Source of the DNA: Scalesia atractyloides
Lineage: Eukaryota; Streptophyta; Magnoliopsida; Asterales; Asteraceae
Reading direction: 5' to 3'
DNA: 64,000 bases
NCBI GenBank assembly: GCA_947069175.1
Contig: CAMTDV010000028.1
Coordinates: 71,036,157 to 71,100,156 of the forward strand
This document shows positions 8,620 through 18,960 of the stretch, in pieces. The translations under genes were made by a program, and so were the position numbers. Numbering within the stretch: position 1 is the first letter of the stretch; each line of letters begins with the position of its first letter. Under the pieces are notes generated by a model, which did not search any database, was not told the origin of the DNA, and was given only the letters and a program-made list of their open reading frames with translations.

Positions 8620-9643
8620 TTAGAATAAACACAGTTTGACCGGTCAGACCCGGTCAACTGTCAGAAAGTCAACCATTTTTATTATTTTTTTTCTTATTTA
8701 TTTAATTGGAAAATTTATTTAAAATACTTAAAAATAGGATTTTTAAAGTTAGAAAATTTCCTTAAACTCACAAAAATAAATCTAAAAATCCCATTAAGAG
8801 CACTAATTAAAAATATTAATCTCAAATAAAATTTATTTATTTATCAAATCATTTTGTTATTATCTAGGTTAGTTTTTCCCTCGTCGATTGAATCATAAAT
8901 TCGTGCGCATTCATCGTCATCAAAGAACGCACCCATTGTGAGTGAATCTCTACCAATTCCCCGTTTTAATCATGTTTTGGGGTGTATCATGTGTTGTATA
9001 ATTCTTTCATTTTATTTAAACACTTGTGCATACATCATATCCGTGATCAAATGTATATCAAATGTGTATCAATTGTTGTGAATAATATGTAGATGGATTT
9101 ATCATTTTCAGTGCACGCATTTCATTAGGGCCATCAGTTCCCCGTGGGATACGGGTTGAGCATCAGGAGCCTCATTAGATCGGCCCCGTTTAATTGAGTC
9201 TTGATCTCACATACATCATCATTCATGTCATATACTCATCCAAAGTGGTTTGTGATTGTTTATCTATATATATGTTTGCTCACATGTGATTGTTGCACGA
9301 ATTTTCTTTATTAAATAAAACAAGAAATTAGTAAAAATGTTTTATCAATGTTCACTCGCCAACTTTTGTTGACCCAAAATCTCCCCCGTTTTACATATGA
9401 TACAGGTGTTCCAGCTGAGACAGGAAACACTTAGGAAGGCCTAGAAGAATAAACAAGTTTATGCTTTGGAATAATTATGTAGTTTCATTTTCTTGTAATT
9501 GTATGAATTTTGTTTTGAATATTTAAGTTTGTAATTTGAATTTAATAAATATGAAACATCTTAGTAAACATAATGAGCTTTGGTGATAACCCAATTATGC
9601 CCCGACTTTTATTCCGCTGCGGGTCGGGGTGTGTGACAGATAT

Positions 9644-9997
9644 TCCATAAACTTCTTTGATTTTTGTCACTTTTAGTCCCCGAACTTTTCATGCTAAAAC
9701 TTGATATTTTCGCATGTTTTCAAGTGTATAACGTATATGTAAGTATATTTTAGGTATCAAGTATGAATGAATGAGTATTTGCACGTATAACAAGTATCGG
9801 TTTGTATGTAAACACGTATTTAACAATTTAATGCATGTAAGACAAGTATGTATCAGGTATGAATTTTATTACGATCAAAGTCTCGGATTATAAGATTGGG
9901 AAATGAAATACGAATGCGATAAGAATTTAAGTTTCCATAAATAAAAATACGATTACACTTTCTAATTAAGGAAAATACGAAAAAGCGAGGCGTTACA
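9644..9997 (-). mobile_element. Antisense LTR, outer end
   Basis: This continues the LTR at 1-192. On the minus strand it begins with TGTAACGCCTCGC, a typical Ty3/Gypsy LTR start, at 9997. No coding sequence is present. Confidence 0.55.
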
Positions 9998-10515
9998 ACA
10001 ATGAAATTCGGTTGTTGAATTGGTGATTCAGAATTATGATTTGAGTGAATCTTTGAGACCTTTGACTGAATCTTTGAGACTCTTACGTTGCTAGAGAGAG
10101 AAAAAAAGTAAAGGTAAAGTTGTGGATGTGGACATAAAAGAGAGATGTGGCTTCAAAATATAAACGTACAAACAATATTACTCAACATATAACATGCAAT
10201 CGCACAAAACATAGGTCATGCATAGAGTACAACCACCATATGCATAACTATGTTGTAAATTATACTATTATATAATATATAATGAAAGAACAAGTTTGGG
10301 CCTTAAGAAAAGGAGAATGGGTCAAACTGGGTTAAGTCTTACACAAACAACGATCATCTTCGGTATTCTCTTATCTCTATGCCTGTGAACACATGCCAAC
10401 TTTACTCTTGTTCCTTCTTTCCGTCATGAAGATGATGTTTGGGTGTGATAATGACAACAGTGAAATGCTCAGGAAGTGATCAGTTTTGAGAGAGAATCTT
10501 AAACTAGGTTTGAAA
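9998..10515. other. Non-coding stretch
   Basis: No reading frame, repeat or RNA gene is recognised here. A short duplication (AATCTTTGAGAC twice near 10050-10082) is the only pattern seen. Confidence 0.5.
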
Positions 10516-10524
10516 TTGAAATTT

Positions 10525-11080
10525 ACCATCGTTTATAGATTAAAGGTTCTTTCCATTATATACATCGAGATTAGTGTACGATAGATTAAAGGTTTTTTCT
10601 ATTATATACATCGAGATTAGTTTCCATCGTTTTTATAGATTAAAGGGGTTTCTATTATATACATCGAAATTACTTTACCATCGTTTTTATAGATTAAAGA
10701 TTTTTCTATTATATACTGTTTACCATTGTTTTTATAGATTAAAGGATGGTGGTAGAGTGGTAAGGTAGAGACTTGGTGTTCTAAGGGACTCAAGTTCGAT
10801 TCCTGCTCTCCCCGTTATTTTATGCGGCATCTAGTGATGATGGGAGACTAGGCGTGTAGGCAGAGATCGCTATTTCGATCCTTGAATTGAGCGGGTTTTA
10901 CCTCACCATACTGTCATGCCTTCGGGTGAATGTTCACGGGCTTCAGCCCTAGGTGAGGGTTTTCCCCGGTTCAGAGGCGAGTGTATCCCGATATGGTGAA
11001 TTTCGCTAGTAGCCTATTTGGAGGATTCGTTGGCAGTTAAAAAAAAAGAAAAAAAGATTAAAGGGTTTTCTATTGTTAAT
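10525..11080 (+). repeat. About 55-60-bp minisatellite split by a SINE
   Basis: Units contain CATCGTTTTTATAGATTAAAGG followed by TTTCTATTATATACATCGAGATTAG-like sequence. About five copies lie between 10525 and 10745. Another partial copy follows the SINE at 11055-11080, as expected if the SINE inserted into the array. Confidence 0.75.
10746..11054 (+). mobile_element. tRNA-derived SINE
   Basis: The element starts with a tRNA-like head: box A TGGTAGAGTGGT near 10749 and box B AAGTTCGATTCC near 10791-10802. A tRNA-unrelated body of about 220 bp follows, ending in an A-rich tail (11039-11054). It is flanked by the 10-bp target duplication AGATTAAAGG (10736-10745 and 11055-11064). The A/B boxes, A tail and target duplication are the hallmarks of a SINE mobilised by a LINE machinery. 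Confidence 0.85.
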
Positions 11081-12034
11081 TGCAGGTTGATTTTGATTTT
11101 TTTTCTAGGGTGACAGGTGATCAAAGTCATTATCTGATATATTGAGCCTATGCAAATAAGTTTTAGGAATCTCCAAGTCATGCTGAATGGGTGGGTCTAA
11201 GCCCAAACCGAAGCCCAGCAAATGACTTGGGCTTTCTTCTTTTGGTCGGGTTTTAACTGTTTAAGCTTATCATATGTATCGAGTCTATTAAAAGTTAAAA
11301 CCAATTTGATACTTCATATTATAGGTTAATGGTTTCTGTATATTTAGCAACTCTTGCTTATGTTTATTCATCAATATTATTCCTATCGACATCCCATCAA
11401 AAAGAGTATGTAATATCTTTTTCCAAAAAAAAATAGATCTAATAAAAAAAATTACACCAAGACGATATAGTTTGATATTATTTTCCGTATAAGCAACTAC
11501 AAAATAATACAAACAATACACTGACTTTATATACTTTATACTTATGAAATAATATGACATATATTATGGTGGTTTAATAGTTAATGGTAACTAGGTTAGC
11601 CGGCGATTGTTACTTACTAGTTACTAATAACCACAGGAACGATATAGACACAGTGACATACCATCAATCGGAGTTACCTTGGTTAAGGGGCATGCTTAAA
11701 TCCTTGATAGTGACATACCATCAACCGGAGTTACCTTGGTTAAAGGGTTGTTTACACCCTATTTATTATACCTAAGTGACTAAATTTTTTTTGAGTTTTA
11801 AAGGAAAACGTTAGTTAAACCTTCTGAATTGCCATTGACCGAAAAGAAAATGTGAATTTTTTTTGAGAAAATAGTTATTATTTTTTAAAAGGAAAAGTTA
11901 AGATCTTTTTACAAATAGTTATTTTTTGAAAGGAAAAGTTAAGATCTTTTTACAATGTGTAAAAAGGAAATTGACGAGGAAAATTATAATGTGGAATTTT
12001 GAACTAAATCAGCACTATATAAATTATAAGCGTG
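11081..12034. repeat. Intergenic DNA with two short tandem duplications
   Basis: At 11650-11750 a 57-bp unit (GTGACATACCATCAA...TTACCTTGGTTAA) occurs twice. At 11868-11955 a 40-45-bp unit (ATAGTTATT...GTTAAGATCTTTTTACAA) occurs twice. No gene is recognised. Confidence 0.6.
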
Positions 12035-12405
12035 TGTTTTGTATTAGGTAATGAAATGGATAGGGAATGGAATGGACAACAAAATGAAATTGATCATTCC
12101 ATTCCAGTGTGATATTTGGTTACCCATATGTGGATAAAATGAATCATTACTTTGTACAATTTGATAAATAAAAAAAGACGAAACAACAACAACAACAACA
12201 ACAACAATAATAATATATTTCTGTCCATTTCATGAAGGAATGAAAAAAAACACCCCCTTATCAAGGAATAAGAATAGTTATATTTGTAACGAGTTACATT
12301 CCTTTGTAATGCTCCATTCTATTACCACAAGATAACCAAACATTTTTCTTTTTATTCTGTCAGAATTATCAATTCCATTCCCTTCATACTAAACGCTAAG
12401 TCTTC
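12035..12405. mobile_element. MITE-like element 1
   Basis: The left side has TTGTATTAGGTAATGAAATGGATAG-like sequence; the right side ends CATTCCCTTCATACTAAACGC, roughly its inverted complement. Inner ATTCCATTCC/GGAATGGAAT pairs add to the symmetry. It carries an (AAC)n microsatellite at about 12183-12208. The superfamily is not assigned. Confidence 0.45.
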
Positions 12406-12514
12406 TATGATGTGGAATAATAGTAACTTTTGAATAATATTATATTGATTTGGAGGTTCTTACGTTGACATGCTACTTTTTGTTTGAGGTGCGAGTCATA
12501 GCGTAAGACTTAGG

Positions 12515-13365
12515 GTCTGTTTGGTATGGGGTAATGAAATGGGCGAAGAAATGAATCGACGAGCTAATGGAATGGAAAAGGATTGAAATTGATTATTACC
12601 ATACCATGGTCTTATTTGGTTAACATGTTGGATTCGAATGAATCATTTCCTTGTGTTGTTTGGTATGCAGCAAAATATGAAGGAATATAAAATCAAAAAT
12701 GGGTGGGCGGGGGCAAAGGTGGTGGGTGGTGGCAGTGGTGGGGTGTCGGAGTGGGTGGTGGTGGCATGGGCGGCTTGGGCGGTGGTTGGTGGCCATTGAT
12801 GGTGGCGGGTGGTAATTGTGGTCAGTGGTGGCAGTGGTCGGTGAGGGTGGCGGCTAGTAACCGTGGTCAGCGGTGGTGGAGGGTAACGATGACGGTGGGT
12901 AGCAATGGTTGGGCGGTGGTGGTGGATATCAGGTGGTAGTGATGACAGGTGGTGGTGGTTAGCGTAGGCGGTGGTAGCGTCGGTGTTCGGTGGCGGTAGG
13001 GTGGCGGTTGTCGGCGACAAGTGTTGATGGTGGTAGTGGTGATCGGCGTTGGCGCTGGTGGTCAGTGGCGGAGGGTGACAGCGGGGTTGGGCGGCGACAC
13101 GGGGTGGCGGTTGTTGGCCACGACGGTGGGTGGTGGTGGTGAGGGTAGTGGGTGGTGGTAGTGGCGGGCGGGATGTTGATGAAAATGGTGAGAGGGAATG
13201 GAATGAAAAAAAAGGGTGATGGATGAATGAATTTGAGGGAATGGAATACCTTATATAATGGATTATTAATTACATTGACCAACCAAACACATGTTTTTTC
13301 ATTCCTTCATCATAGTCTACTTTATTCCGCCTTTCATTACTGCATATCAACATACCAACCGCTAC
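12515..13365. mobile_element. MITE-like element 2 with G-rich insert
   Basis: The left end GTTTGGTATGGGGTAATGAAA and the right end TTTCATTACTGCATATCAACATACCAAC are imperfect inverted repeats. The element resembles element 1 at both ends. Its centre is filled by the G-rich minisatellite at 12703-13185. Confidence 0.45.
12703..13185 (+). repeat. Degenerate GGT/GGC trinucleotide minisatellite
   Basis: Nearly 500 bases of GGTGGTGG-, GGTGGC- and GTGGTGG-type sequence with very few C runs on this strand. Long open frames on both strands here come from the repeat composition and are not taken as genes. Several G runs (for example GGGTGGGCGGGGG near 12701) could form G-quadruplexes. Confidence 0.8.
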
Positions 13366-14213
13366 CTTGAATTTTTATTTATTACTTGTTAAATGTTTGT
13401 ACGGTCTGTCTAAATCTTAATAATTTTAATTTATATAAGAGAAATTTTAAAAAAGTGGTTTTTTTAGTATGAAAAGTACGTTATTATTTAAGATTCATTT
13501 TAATTTTTCTTCATGGAAAGTTAAAATAATAATTTTCGTGAATGACTTGTGCAAATAATTGCGTTGAAATTCATCATCATTTAATTTTTAAAATACTTTT
13601 AAAATTTTATAAGAAAATTTAACTAAATTGTTTTTTAAATATTATATACAGTCAACAATAAAGAATTAAATAGGCCTGAAAATATAGTGCTTAGCGCCAT
13701 TCTGTTGGTTTTCTCTATGGAAGATCGACGGTTGAAGTCTTATTTGTATACAGTAGTAAAATGTTATCTCAGTGGGTCTTCTCTAAAATTGACGATGGAT
13801 CAGTCATCAGCGTTATTTACATTCGCGTTATTTTACGCGATTATTGATGGCCGATGGCCTTTTACCCCTGAATGTACCCGGTAACTAGGCTTTATTGGAC
13901 ATTAAAATATAAATAGACAAAACTTATAAATTATAATATTCATGACTTTCTAATAAAACATACAAGATTGTTTCCTTCTATATTGACCAAGGAAATCTTT
14001 ATCTATACAGTTTAACCCATTAAAACTATCCTCCTGCTAGTGACCATGGTCTTACATATATTAAAAAAAACATCGTTGCAATTTAATTGAAAATAAACTC
14101 GAATTGTATGAATTTAAATATTGGTTGTCAAAATCTGTATACCTTTGTTATTGGTGAAAAAAGATCATCTCCTTTCTAAAAGATTGTTCAGTTGGAGGTG
14201 TAGAATCGATCAC
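13366..14213. other. Downstream region of IDL copy 1
   Basis: No other gene is recognised. From about 13925 the sequence is duplicated at about 58575 (TTGTTTCCTTCTATATTGA, TAGTGACC..GGTCTTACATATA), so the duplicated segment includes the 3' flank of the IDL gene. Confidence 0.6.
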
Positions 14214-14426
14214 TTAGTTCTGTCTCTTTGAAGGAGCAGACGGAGGCACAGGTTGCCCTTTAGGCAGCATGCTAGACAGTGTCTCGAGCAGACCCCACGA
14301 GCCGGTGGCATTGGAATTTCTTCGGTGTTGCCCTGGTGTCATTGTTGTCATGTCAGCCCGACTGATGGAATATCCTGGGCTGACAACAAGGGTTGCCAGT
14401 AAGAGAATGAAGAAGAGGCTCTTCAT
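14214..14426 (-). CDS. IDL: IDA-like secreted peptide precursor, copy 1
   Basis: A 70-residue precursor with no visible intron. Residues 1-20 (MKSLFFILLLATLVVSPGYS) form a signal peptide. A short variable region with basic residues (GQHRR) follows. The last 17 residues, LPKGQPVPPSAPSKRQN, match the EPIP motif of INFLORESCENCE DEFICIENT IN ABSCISSION (IDA: PIPPSAPSKRHN), with Q for H at the next-to-last position. In Arabidopsis the processed peptide signals through the HAESA/HSL2 receptor kinases in cell separation; that role here is inferred. The start is at 14426 because the upstream ATG at 14452 runs into TGA after nine codons. The peptide ends exactly at the motif's Asn. A paralogue lies at 58835-59104. 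Confidence 0.85.
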   Translation of the reverse strand: MKSLFFILLLATLVVSPGYSISRADMTTMTPGQHRRNSNATGSWGLLETLSSMLPKGQPVPPSAPSKRQN

Positions 14427-14452
14427 AAAGTGTTTGTACAAGTAAAGGCCAT
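14423..14452 (-). promoter_or_regulatory. Upstream ORF overlapping the IDL copy 1 start
   Basis: ATG at 14450-14452 begins a nine-codon frame (MAFTCTNTL) whose TGA overlaps the main ATG (ATGA). In copy 2 one extra base makes the same codons continue into the precursor. Confidence 0.6.
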
Positions 14453-14745
14453 GATATGACACTGGTTTTGGAGGGTTTGGTGCTTTTGAATTATAAAAGC
14501 CTTTTAAAGTACATACATGGAGGTTGTTGTTATAATATGTGTAATATATATATATAGTATATGTATGCATGTAGTTGAAAGGAATTGAAAGGAGAGGGCA
14601 AAGCTAGAGGGAGAGAAGTGAATGGCACGCCAATGACTATGACTATGACTATGACTATGTGTGCCCTTCAATGTCAACTTCGTCTTATTACCTTGCTTAC
14701 TTGGAAGTCATGATATATAGAGCCGTCCCTGTGGATTTGAATGCC
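14427..14745 (-). promoter_or_regulatory. Promoter-side flank of IDL copy 1
   Basis: A TA-rich stretch (14543-14558) about 120 bases upstream of the ATG could supply the TATA element. The hexamer GACTAT is repeated about four times at 14635-14659. In copy 2 it is shorter (about three times, near 59277-59296). Confidence 0.4.
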
Positions 14746-15413
14746 TCGTACGAACTAGAAAAAAAGGCCCTTAGCCCTACCAAATTATATAAACTATTTT
14801 TTAGACGTTGATTAAGGTTATAGCAACAAACATAGCAAAAATCGTATTAGAGTTAGCAATTACTCAATTCTTAGTTTGACAATCAATAAAACACCCAATT
14901 TATGGCTAAATTGTGAGATTCAAGAAAGCGGAATAAATACGAAAACATACCTTGATTGGTGCAAAGGTGGTCAACGAAGTCGTGTGACCAACATGACTTT
15001 CATTTTAACAAAATAACAAATTTAACGTTATTATTTTAATTTAAATGATATACTTGCTACTAAAGTCTACAAGTGCAAGAAATATCAATTACTATTCAAC
15101 TCGACAGAATCTGGTAAAACTAAGATCATCGTCTTATAACCATCGTCTTCCTTTGCATCAAGGGGAACAAATGGATGGCCTCTAATGATGCTAAGAAAAT
15201 CTAGCTTCTCTTGATCTAGCTTTTAGCCACAGGAACCCCAATTAACATGATATAAGAAACAAATTAACAAAAAATAAATAAATAAGAATGCAAACCAAAG
15301 CCGGAGTGGAAAAGAACTAAAACAGCCAAAAATGGGATGATCTGGACTCGAACTCATGACAGATTAGCAGGGACGCAAGGCCCTTGACCTCTAGGCCAAA
15401 TCATAGCCTATGG
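14746..15413. other. Segment absent from the paralogous locus
   Basis: These about 670 bases separate parts that are adjacent in the copy near 59350-59375. No open frame is seen. The left end has GAGCCGTCCCTG and a decayed stretch ending AAGGCCCTTAGCCC; the right end holds the tRNA-like sequence. It may be an inserted element, but no clear termini or target duplication were found. Confidence 0.4.
15334..15408 (-). other. tRNA-like sequence (SINE head or tRNA pseudogene)
   Basis: On the minus strand box-A-like TGGCCTAGAGG and box-B-like GAGTTCGAGTCC are correctly spaced. D-arm-like GGCC/GGCC pairing is present, but T-stem and acceptor pairing are poor. No poly-A tail was identified, so a SINE is possible but not shown. 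Confidence 0.4.
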
Positions 15414-15620
15414 GTGTGGCCCTGATGGTATACCTCCGGGAAGGCCCGCGGGGTGCAGAGGTGGAAGGATGAAGGATGGGTATAACAAAGGTTGACTAGT
15501 AGGTGAGGGATGAGAGGAAATGATGAGTGGTAGTTAGGGATGAAGGAAGAGTATAACACATAGCTTTAGCCTTTGCTTATTATATATAAAATAAAATAAT
15601 ATTTCTTACTTATATATATT
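15414..15620 (+). repeat. Duplicated flank shared with 59375-59612
   Basis: CTCCGGGAAGGCCC, GGTGGAAGGATGAAGGAT and the ATAACACATAG..TTTGCCTTTG parts match the region downstream of IDL copy 2 in order. Together with 13925-14745 this marks the extent of the segmental duplication. Confidence 0.65.
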
Positions 15621-17039
15621 CTTCACATTGTTGGTTCCATTCCAATAAAGATTTAATATGTAAACCATTTCTCTCAGGTGCATCGTAGCTATGGACCAAC
15701 TCATTCTCTCCCAATCTCTCACTTAAGTTGTCGTGATGGTTCATAGTCACTGGCGGTGTGTTTTTGGCTTCAAGACAAAACAGTGTGAAATCCTTTATGG
15801 ATGTACTGCGAGACTTGAGTTGAAGATGCTGAATAATATAAGTATTTAAACTTACTATTTAACATTTTTAATAACGTTATAATTCTCACGAGACTTGAAC
15901 TAGAGTACTAAACACCCTAATATGTTTAAACTAATAACCCGAATAAAAGTTTTTCACTCGAACCTACACGGATTGACTAATTGAATAATGGCATTTTAAT
16001 TATTCATAATGGCTTACACACAAACGAGTCCTATCGAAAAGAAAATCTAGCATTTTTCTGATAAAAAACCAAGTCAACTATTAAAATAGATCTAAGATTT
16101 GTATACCAATATAAGGCAAAGACCCAATTAGACCTTTTATGACGCAAATTAAGCTCACAAGATACATTTAAAATGGAGGAAAATAACCATGATTTCCGGC
16201 AGATGATAAATTTGACTTGTTAATGAGCCCACTAACTAAGACTGTAGATCTTTCCTTATTTGGAATACAAACGAGTGAACTTCCTCCGCGTTACACTAGA
16301 AATTTAGCCGGTATCGATTCAGCTTAGCATGACAACTGAATGAAAAAAAAATCAAAAAATTAAAGTCGTAGATACATTAAAGGATATTGATTATGTTCAA
16401 CGAATTTGGCTATTTTTATAGCGTGTTGAAAATGATTACTTTTCTAAAACAATAAGTCGTAAAACAATATATTTTCTAACGAGCGTGTTATAAATGAATA
16501 TTTTTCTAAAACAATAAGTTTTTAAAACACCATATTTTCTAACGAAGGTGTTCGGAATATTTATTTTTGTAAAATAGCGAGACATATATCTCTAGTTTAC
16601 ATTATTAGTTTAAATCAACATACACAATACTAGGCACAACTATTGATTAATACATACATAATAATCATCTAATGCCATGTCTTACCAAACAACATACATA
16701 AGATTGTTGCGTTATAAGCGTATCAAAATGTGTTTGATGGTGTTCAGCTGTTGTCTCAGTCATCTGCCTAAACAGGAGAAAATTGAAGTGTGTGAAAAAA
16801 TATAGCAATGTATTATTATTTATATATATTTCACTAAGCTTACATGATTATCTGCCAAAAGGTAGCATAGCGCATTTCTTTTATCGTAGGTTAGCCATCA
16901 CCTTATAACCTTTACTTGGAGTAATTTGTGCATCATGTGGTTTAATCATGGATATCTCTATGAACATGATTAGAAGTTTTCCTGTAAAGCAATGAAATGA
17001 TAAAGACAATATGTACACACACATTGTATTAATTGACTA
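15621..17039. repeat. AT-rich intergenic DNA with a tandem duplication
   Basis: At about 16430-16560 a 70-80-bp unit (TTTTCTAAAACAATAAGT...ATTTTCTAACGA) occurs twice with a partial third. Nothing coding is recognised. The 3' end of the Helitron probably lies between 16600 and 17040, but a CTRR end with its hairpin could not be placed. Confidence 0.5.
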
Positions 17040-17109
17040 TAACATACCTTTGTATCGAGTGTTTGATTTAGGAAGTACGAGAAAACAATATTATTTGTTA
17101 CGTTAGGAG

Positions 17110-18500
17110 GGTCATTTTCTTGTGGCATGATGAATACTCTTAAGGAGTTAGGGGAGGTGGCTCTAGAGAAGGCAACGTATAGATGACCATGACCTAAGAT
17201 TGGTTGAAGAAGATAAATACCTATTTTGTTTAAAGAAACTTTTGTTAATTGTCATGGCATAACATAACTGGAAATTGTTTTTTTCTTTTGAAAATGAAAG
17301 ATAGTTCTTTGTTTATGTAGGTTAGAATTACGTGAGGAATGTATACGCAATGACCAGATGCCATTACAATGATTACTTGTGCTTCAACAACTCTTGTTCA
17401 TAGTTGTGTGATTTATAAGTCTTGTTCCTTTACATAGGCCAACTGTTTGATTTATATTGTGTAGTAACAAAATTGGAGCATTGAATTTCAATTCAAGTCG
17501 ACGCGGAGGAAGTCCATTAGAGTTTAGGAGGTTTAGATATTCGGTCGGATAAAGAATACCTATGTCTCCTACGTTTTTTGTGTGAGGAATGATAGATCTG
17601 TGCTTGAATAACTAACATTGTTGTAAGCAACCATGTTAAGGACCATTTCATTTATTTGTTCACATGTTTCGTTTTTATGACATACAATTGTTTTTTTTAG
17701 AGAGTTCAGATGCTAATGGGTTATTAAGGGTCATTATCATAAATGAAATTGATGAGTTCATTAAGAGTTAAATCATTGTAAGGTATTAAAAACTTTGTTG
17801 GTATTTCTTTTCCTTGTGTTAAATGGGTCATTCATATATAGTGTACCCAATATGGCATCGCCTAGATCTAGAAAGCCATGATGAAAACTTGGTAATTTCA
17901 GCTTTATCGTTTGGGTTTAGATCTGGCTTTTGAAGACGCATATTTTCTGATAGTTTGTAGACTGCCAAATGTTTCCATAAATATGATTTTGGAAGCAACG
18001 ATGCAATAATTCCTGCCTTTGAGGCTTTAGGAATTATAGGGAGTGTGAAGTCACTGTCTAGAAGCATAGAATTTCCACCAAAAGAATCATTAGAATTATG
18101 GACATCTCTAAAGCTTTTATCTAGTGATTCAAAGAATTTGCGATCATTAGTTGGAGCTTCATCCCAAATTATAAGATCTGTTGCTACCAATAAATGCACT
18201 AGTTAGGTCTTTTCTTTACATGACAAATAGAGTCATATGTAAGGTCTGGGAGTATTTTAAAGCGAGAGTGTGCAATCCTTATTGATGGTAATAAAAGTTA
18301 AGTTATACCAAAGGTTGCAACAACTAAAACAATTTTCCTGAACGCAGGGCTACCATTATTGTTGTCCAAAGAATGTTTTGCCAGTACCACCATGTCCATG
18401 TATGAAAAGGAGAACTTGTTTTGTATCAGCTATTGATTTATTTACTAATTCATAGATTTTTTTTTTGTTGTGGGTTAAGACATTTTTAAATGATTTGTGA
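17110..18500 (-). pseudogene. PIF1-type helicase domain of Helitron
   Basis: Walker A is visible as GHGGTGKT (about 18375-18398). Walker B is IIWDEAP (18152-18172), inside a 123-residue open stretch (17828-18199) that includes FFESLDKSFRDV, KASKAGIIASLLP and YKLSENMRL, all diagnostic of Helitron PIF1-like helicases. The C-terminal motif with GHGHLYVAFSRATSP lies at about 17110-17205. Stops occur between these blocks, so it is a pseudogene. In intact Helitrons this helicase unwinds DNA during rolling-circle transposition. Confidence 0.85.
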
Positions 18501-18960
18501 TCATCAACTAAATTTTGCCTATGGTAAAGTTTTCTTCCATTAATAACCTATTTTGCAAAGATGCAAGAAAGTCGGCATGTGGCATGGGTAACCCATATGC
18601 TAAAAGCAAAGATGAAGATCCGCTAGTATTAAGAAGAAGCTCAATTTCATATAGCACGTATTATTCTAAATCGCCATAATTAATATGTATACTCGTTGAG
18701 CTTACGAGAAATGTAAGTTTCAGTATAATATCGTCAGCCATTCTATGCCATTGTTTATTCCATAATTCTATTGGGTTTGCAATGTCACAAAAAAGAAGCA
18801 TATGTGTAAACAAAGATCGTAGTTCACCAGGAGTAGCCAAAACAACAACTCATCAAATGCAAGTACCCATTTTTTATCGTCTCTGTCTCTGATCAAACCA
18901 AGTCTTTCGCAAGCACCTTGATAAGTAGGAAATATTTCCCCTAAAATTGTTCGTATATCT
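18500..18960 (-). pseudogene. Helitron region upstream of helicase
   Basis: Minus-strand fragments such as WNKQWHRMADDI, RDRDDKKWVLAFDE and LPMPHADFLASLQNRLLMEE match the segment between the Rep and helicase domains of plant Helitrons. Frameshifts interrupt them. Confidence 0.75.

Larger units (their letters stand above)
198..9638 (+). mobile_element. Composite Tekay-type Ty3/Gypsy element (X with Y inserted)
   Basis: The outer element X begins with TGTAACATTCG at 198 and ends with GTGTGACA at 9638. It is flanked by GATAT on both sides (193-197, 9639-9643). Its 5' LTR is cut at 1150, where a second, related LTR (element Y) begins. Y keeps its LTR, primer binding site, leader and gag, but its pol and 3' LTR are missing. 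From about 5167 the sequence is the RNase H-integrase half of X, closely matching element D, followed by the 3' LTR of X. The simplest history is insertion of Y into the 5' LTR of X, then a deletion from the gag of Y to the pol of X. The element is non-autonomous. Confidence 0.85.
7226..9638 (+). repeat. 3' LTR of element X
   Basis: A 2413-bp LTR from TGTAACATTCG to GTGTGACA, nearly identical to 198-1150 over the shared part. TATAAAT lies at 7739-7745. Near the 3' end are AATAAATATGAAACAT and a terminal CCCCGAC/GTCGGGG hairpin. The last eight bases contain an extra GT relative to other copies. Confidence 0.9.

Noticed and set aside
10574..10768. 64-residue frame over the 60-bp minisatellite
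   Set aside because: Repeated residues follow the DNA repeat and run into the SINE.
11288..11560. 90-residue minus-strand frame
   Set aside because: It is AT-rich with random hydrophobic composition, no family resemblance and no conserved neighbour.
12643..13282. Open reading frames on both strands rich in Gly/Trp/Val or Pro/His/Thr
   Set aside because: They are produced by the GGT/GGC repeat, which has few stops in any frame, and resemble no protein family.
15334..15408. Genuine tRNA gene on the minus strand
   Set aside because: Box spacing fits, but T-stem and acceptor pairs are missing.
16590..16640. CTAG-containing 3' end of the Helitron
   Set aside because: A CTAG is present near 16594, but no stable hairpin at the required distance and no A/T flank test were convincing.
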